A stretch of DNA of 42,996 nt. Origin: Candidatus Tumulicola scandinaviensis. Lineage in GTDB: Bacteria > Vulcanimicrobiota > Vulcanimicrobiia > Vulcanimicrobiales > Vulcanimicrobiaceae. Under the pieces are notes generated by a model. That model saw nothing but the letters and a program-made list of their open reading frames with translations. It did not search any database and had not been told where the DNA came from. The position numbers and the translations under genes were made by a program. This document shows, piece by piece, positions 41,388-42,996 of the stretch (positions are counted from its first letter, which is position 1; the number at the start of each line of letters is the position of its first letter). The DNA lies in assembly GCA_003140835.1 (NCBI GenBank), contig PLLA01000036.1, forward strand, positions 1 to 42,996, given 5' to 3'.

Positions 41388-42689
41388 CTAGCCCTCGGTC
41401 GCTGCGGAGGAGGGCGAATGTCGCCGGGCCGTCAGACGCGGCAGTTTCTTGGCGACGTCGTCGGGCATAATCGCGTCGATTGCGTCGTCGACCGTCACGA
41501 TGCCCAGCATCGTACCTCGGTCGTCGAGCACCGGCACGGCCAGAAGATCGTAGCGGGCGATGGTGGCCGCGACGTCGACCGCCGGCGTGTCCGGACCGAC
41601 GGTTACCATATCGGTTTCCATGATGCGATCGATGAACGCCGTCGGGAGCGACAGCAGCAGCGTTCGCAGCGACAAGGTGCCGAGTAAGTGGTCTTGCTTG
41701 TCGAGGACGTACAAGTAGTAGATGAACTCCGAAGCCGGCGCGATCTCGCGAATCTTGCGAATCGTCGCCTCGGTCGTGCGGTGCGGGTAAATCCACACGT
41801 AGTCGGTCGTCATCAACCCGCCCGCAGTATCTTCGTCGTATTTCACGAGCTCGCGCAGCTCGCCGGCAGTGTACGCGTTCATTTCGGCAAGCAGCTGCGA
41901 CTGCTGTTCTTCGGGCAACTCTGCCAACAGATCGGCCGCGTCGTCGGCGTCCATCTCTTCGATGATGTCGGCGGCGCGCTCGGTGCCGATGTCGTCGATG
42001 AGCGTCCGCTGTTTTTCGGCGTCGAGATGCTCGAACGCGTCGGCGGCGGTTTCGTCGTCGAGCTGACCGACGACGGCGGCCGCCTCACGGGCGGAAAGAT
42101 CGCTGATGATCTCGGCAAGCTCCGACGGGTGCAGCTTGGCCAATTTGCTCTGCTTGACTGAGAGGCGTACCTGCGACGGATTGGCTTCGCGGATCGGAGA
42201 GACCGAGCTCCAGGCGATCATCGCGCGCGGGACGGCGCGATAGATGCCGGGCGTGAAGCGCCGGCCGAACGACTTCAAGCCGAGGCGTCGCAGTAAGCCG
42301 GCCACGCCGACGTCGGCCGCGACGACGCGCATTTGACCGCCCGCACTGGCAACCTCGATGTCGTTGATGCGCACGACTTTGCGACCGTCGACGTCGACGA
42401 TTTGCTTGTCTAAAAGGTCCGAGATGAGGTAGAGCGCCTCGCTGTCGCTCGGGGCCGGTTCCTTGGGGGCCGCCGTCAGAGCGACGGTGCCCTGGCGATC
42501 CACATCGGCGACCGTATCGATCGGCGCGAACCGCAAACCGCGTGCGGTTTTCACGACCAGGCCGTCGATCTGCGGGAACGTGTCTTCGGGTTTGCTCACG
42601 AGGAAATCGGCGACTTTCCCGATCGACAGATCGTTAACGGTCGCCTTCCGGCCCACTAGTTCCGAGATGAACCCCTCCGTGAACGCCAT
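41388..42689 (-). CDS. Pore-less MgtE-like Mg2+-sensing protein (PRC-barrel, MgtE-N, CBS pair)
   Basis: Cytoplasmic protein of 433 residues carrying the regulatory half of the Mg2+ channel MgtE without its membrane pore. In order: two PRC-barrel-like units (about 8-75 and 88-130), a linker, an MgtE N domain of helical repeats rich in acidic residues (about 180-282; AADIIEEMDADDAADLLAEL), the hallmark YDEDTAGGLMTTDYVWI, and two CBS domains (about 287-345 and 352-412). No hydrophobic segment follows. ATG at 42689 has GAGG upstream; GTG at 42698 is possible. It ends 5 bases before the Nramp-related gene, so it probably senses Mg2+ or nucleotides and gates that transporter (inference). Confidence 0.88.
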   Translation of the reverse strand: MAFTEGFISELVGRKATVNDLSIGKVADFLVSKPEDTFPQIDGLVVKTARGLRFAPIDTVADVDRQGTVALTAAPKEPAPSDSEALYLISDLLDKQIVDVDGRKVVRINDIEVASAGGQMRVVAADVGVAGLLRRLGLKSFGRRFTPGIYRAVPRAMIAWSSVSPIREANPSQVRLSVKQSKLAKLHPSELAEIISDLSAREAAAVVGQLDDETAADAFEHLDAEKQRTLIDDIGTERAADIIEEMDADDAADLLAELPEEQQSQLLAEMNAYTAGELRELVKYDEDTAGGLMTTDYVWIYPHRTTEATIRKIREIAPASEFIYYLYVLDKQDHLLGTLSLRTLLLSLPTAFIDRIMETDMVTVGPDTPAVDVAATIARYDLLAVPVLDDRGTMLGIVTVDDAIDAIMPDDVAKKLPRLTARRHSPSSAATEG

Positions 42690-42722
42690 GACTCGCACCT
42701 CATTCGCACCGCGGCTGGAAAC

Positions 42723-42733
42723 CCCCTAAGGGG
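42723..42733. promoter_or_regulatory. Short palindrome in the divergent region before the Mg2+ operon
   Basis: CCCCT-A-AGGGG lies in the 78-base gap between the divergent MgtE-like and inositol-monophosphatase genes. It may be an operator or a leader hairpin; it is too short to be significant by itself. I see no M-box riboswitch in this gap. Confidence 0.25.
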
Positions 42734-42767
42734 CCGCGCACCTTGGCGTCCAAAGTCCCTCGCAATC

Positions 42768-42996
42768 ATGCGACATGCAGATCCGCTCGAAACCGCGATA
42801 GCCGCCGCGAACGAGGCGGGCGCGGCGTTGCTTCAATTCCTCGACCGGCCGCGAGAGATCCGCGAAAAGGGCCGGCGGGCGGATCTGGTGACCGACGCAG
42901 ATCGCGCGTGCGAAGCGATCGTGATCGGGCGCCTGCGGCGCGAATTCCCGCGGGCGGCGATTCTAGCCGAGGAGAGCGGCATGCATCCCGGCAGCG
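42768..42996 (+). CDS. Inositol monophosphatase family protein (3' truncated by window edge)
   Basis: Start of a Mg2+-dependent phosphatase of the IMPase/SuhB/CysQ superfamily. The first 76 residues read as the usual N-terminal helix (ETAIAAANEAGAALLQFLDR) followed by KGRRADLVTDADRACEAIV and the metal-ligand Glu region FPRAAILAEESG. Substrate class (inositol-1-phosphate, 3'-phosphoadenosine phosphate, histidinol phosphate) cannot be told from this part. No ribosome-binding site is evident before ATG 42768. It is divergent from the Mg2+ transport operon, and the protein itself would need Mg2+. Confidence 0.88.
   Translation, partial: MRHADPLETAIAAANEAGAALLQFLDRPREIREKGRRADLVTDADRACEAIVIGRLRREFPRAAILAEESGMHPGS

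Noticed and set aside
41388-42689. Annotation as a complete MgtE magnesium channel
   Set aside because: The MgtE-N and CBS parts are present, but there is no membrane domain before the stop codon.
42690-42767. M-box Mg2+ riboswitch before the MgtE-like gene
   Set aside because: The gap is only 78 bases and shows none of the conserved M-box segments, so it is too short for the aptamer.
1-42996. tRNA, rRNA, CRISPR array, insertion sequence or prophage
   Set aside because: Gaps between genes are short; I found no cloverleaf-like, repeat-spacer, transposase or integrase sequence.

Overview
The window is a dense, uniformly GC-rich stretch of about 43 kb with about 40 protein genes. It has no RNA genes, insertion sequences, phage genes or CRISPR array that I can see. 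A TonB-dependent outer-membrane receptor, secreted lipoproteins and a complete 14-subunit NADH dehydrogenase point to a two-membraned, respiring bacterium. The overall gene mix would suit an uncultured high-GC lineage such as Eremiobacterota/WPS-2 or a relative, but that is a guess from style and not a demonstrated placement. Base composition and codon use look even throughout, so I see no obvious foreign island.

Layout. 1-3375: cobalamin-dependent methionine synthase, cut at its 5' end. 3428-5925 (minus): N-acetylglucosamine-6-phosphate deacetylase and a phosphohexomutase. 5995-7747: membrane CHASE3-type sensor with a PP2C phosphatase, translationally coupled to a small secreted protein. 7677-12499: vitamin B12 uptake, with btuB-btuC-btuD on the minus strand behind a cobalamin riboswitch and the binding protein btuF divergent. 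12364-14249: HflX GTPase and a trypsin-like lipoprotein protease. 14278-15351 (minus): a K+-type channel. 15411-17594: cobinamide kinase CobU and a Na+/H+ antiporter. 17591-19334 (minus): a small lipoprotein and a patatin phospholipase. 19474-33453: nuoABCDEFGHIJKLMN. 33533-34732: TPR protein. 34765-36200 (minus): RidA and an aldo/keto reductase. 36199-37653: PLP-dependent amino-acid decarboxylase. 37647-42689 (minus): a tight four-gene run of an MgtE-like regulatory protein, an Nramp-related transporter, a PucR-type regulator and a glutamine-synthetase-like ligase. 42768-end: start of an inositol-monophosphatase family gene.

How the parts fit. Methionine synthase, riboswitch-controlled B12 import and CobU form a B12 acquisition and use theme. 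The nuo operon begins directly behind a perfect palindrome matching the NADH-responsive Rex operator consensus, although the same bases also match a CRP site. In its pump subunits, NuoL has Gly and NuoM has Asp where the family carries a key TM5 glutamate. The last third is the most unusual part. A pore-less protein with MgtE N, CBS and PRC-barrel domains sits a few bases upstream of an Nramp-related pore with altered metal-site motifs. The same run continues into a PucR regulator and a glutamine-synthetase-like enzyme whose ammonium-site Glu and one active-site Arg are replaced, next to a decarboxylase, RidA and an aldo/keto reductase. This suggests divalent-metal (probably Mg2+) uptake linked to amine or glutamyl-amide metabolism.
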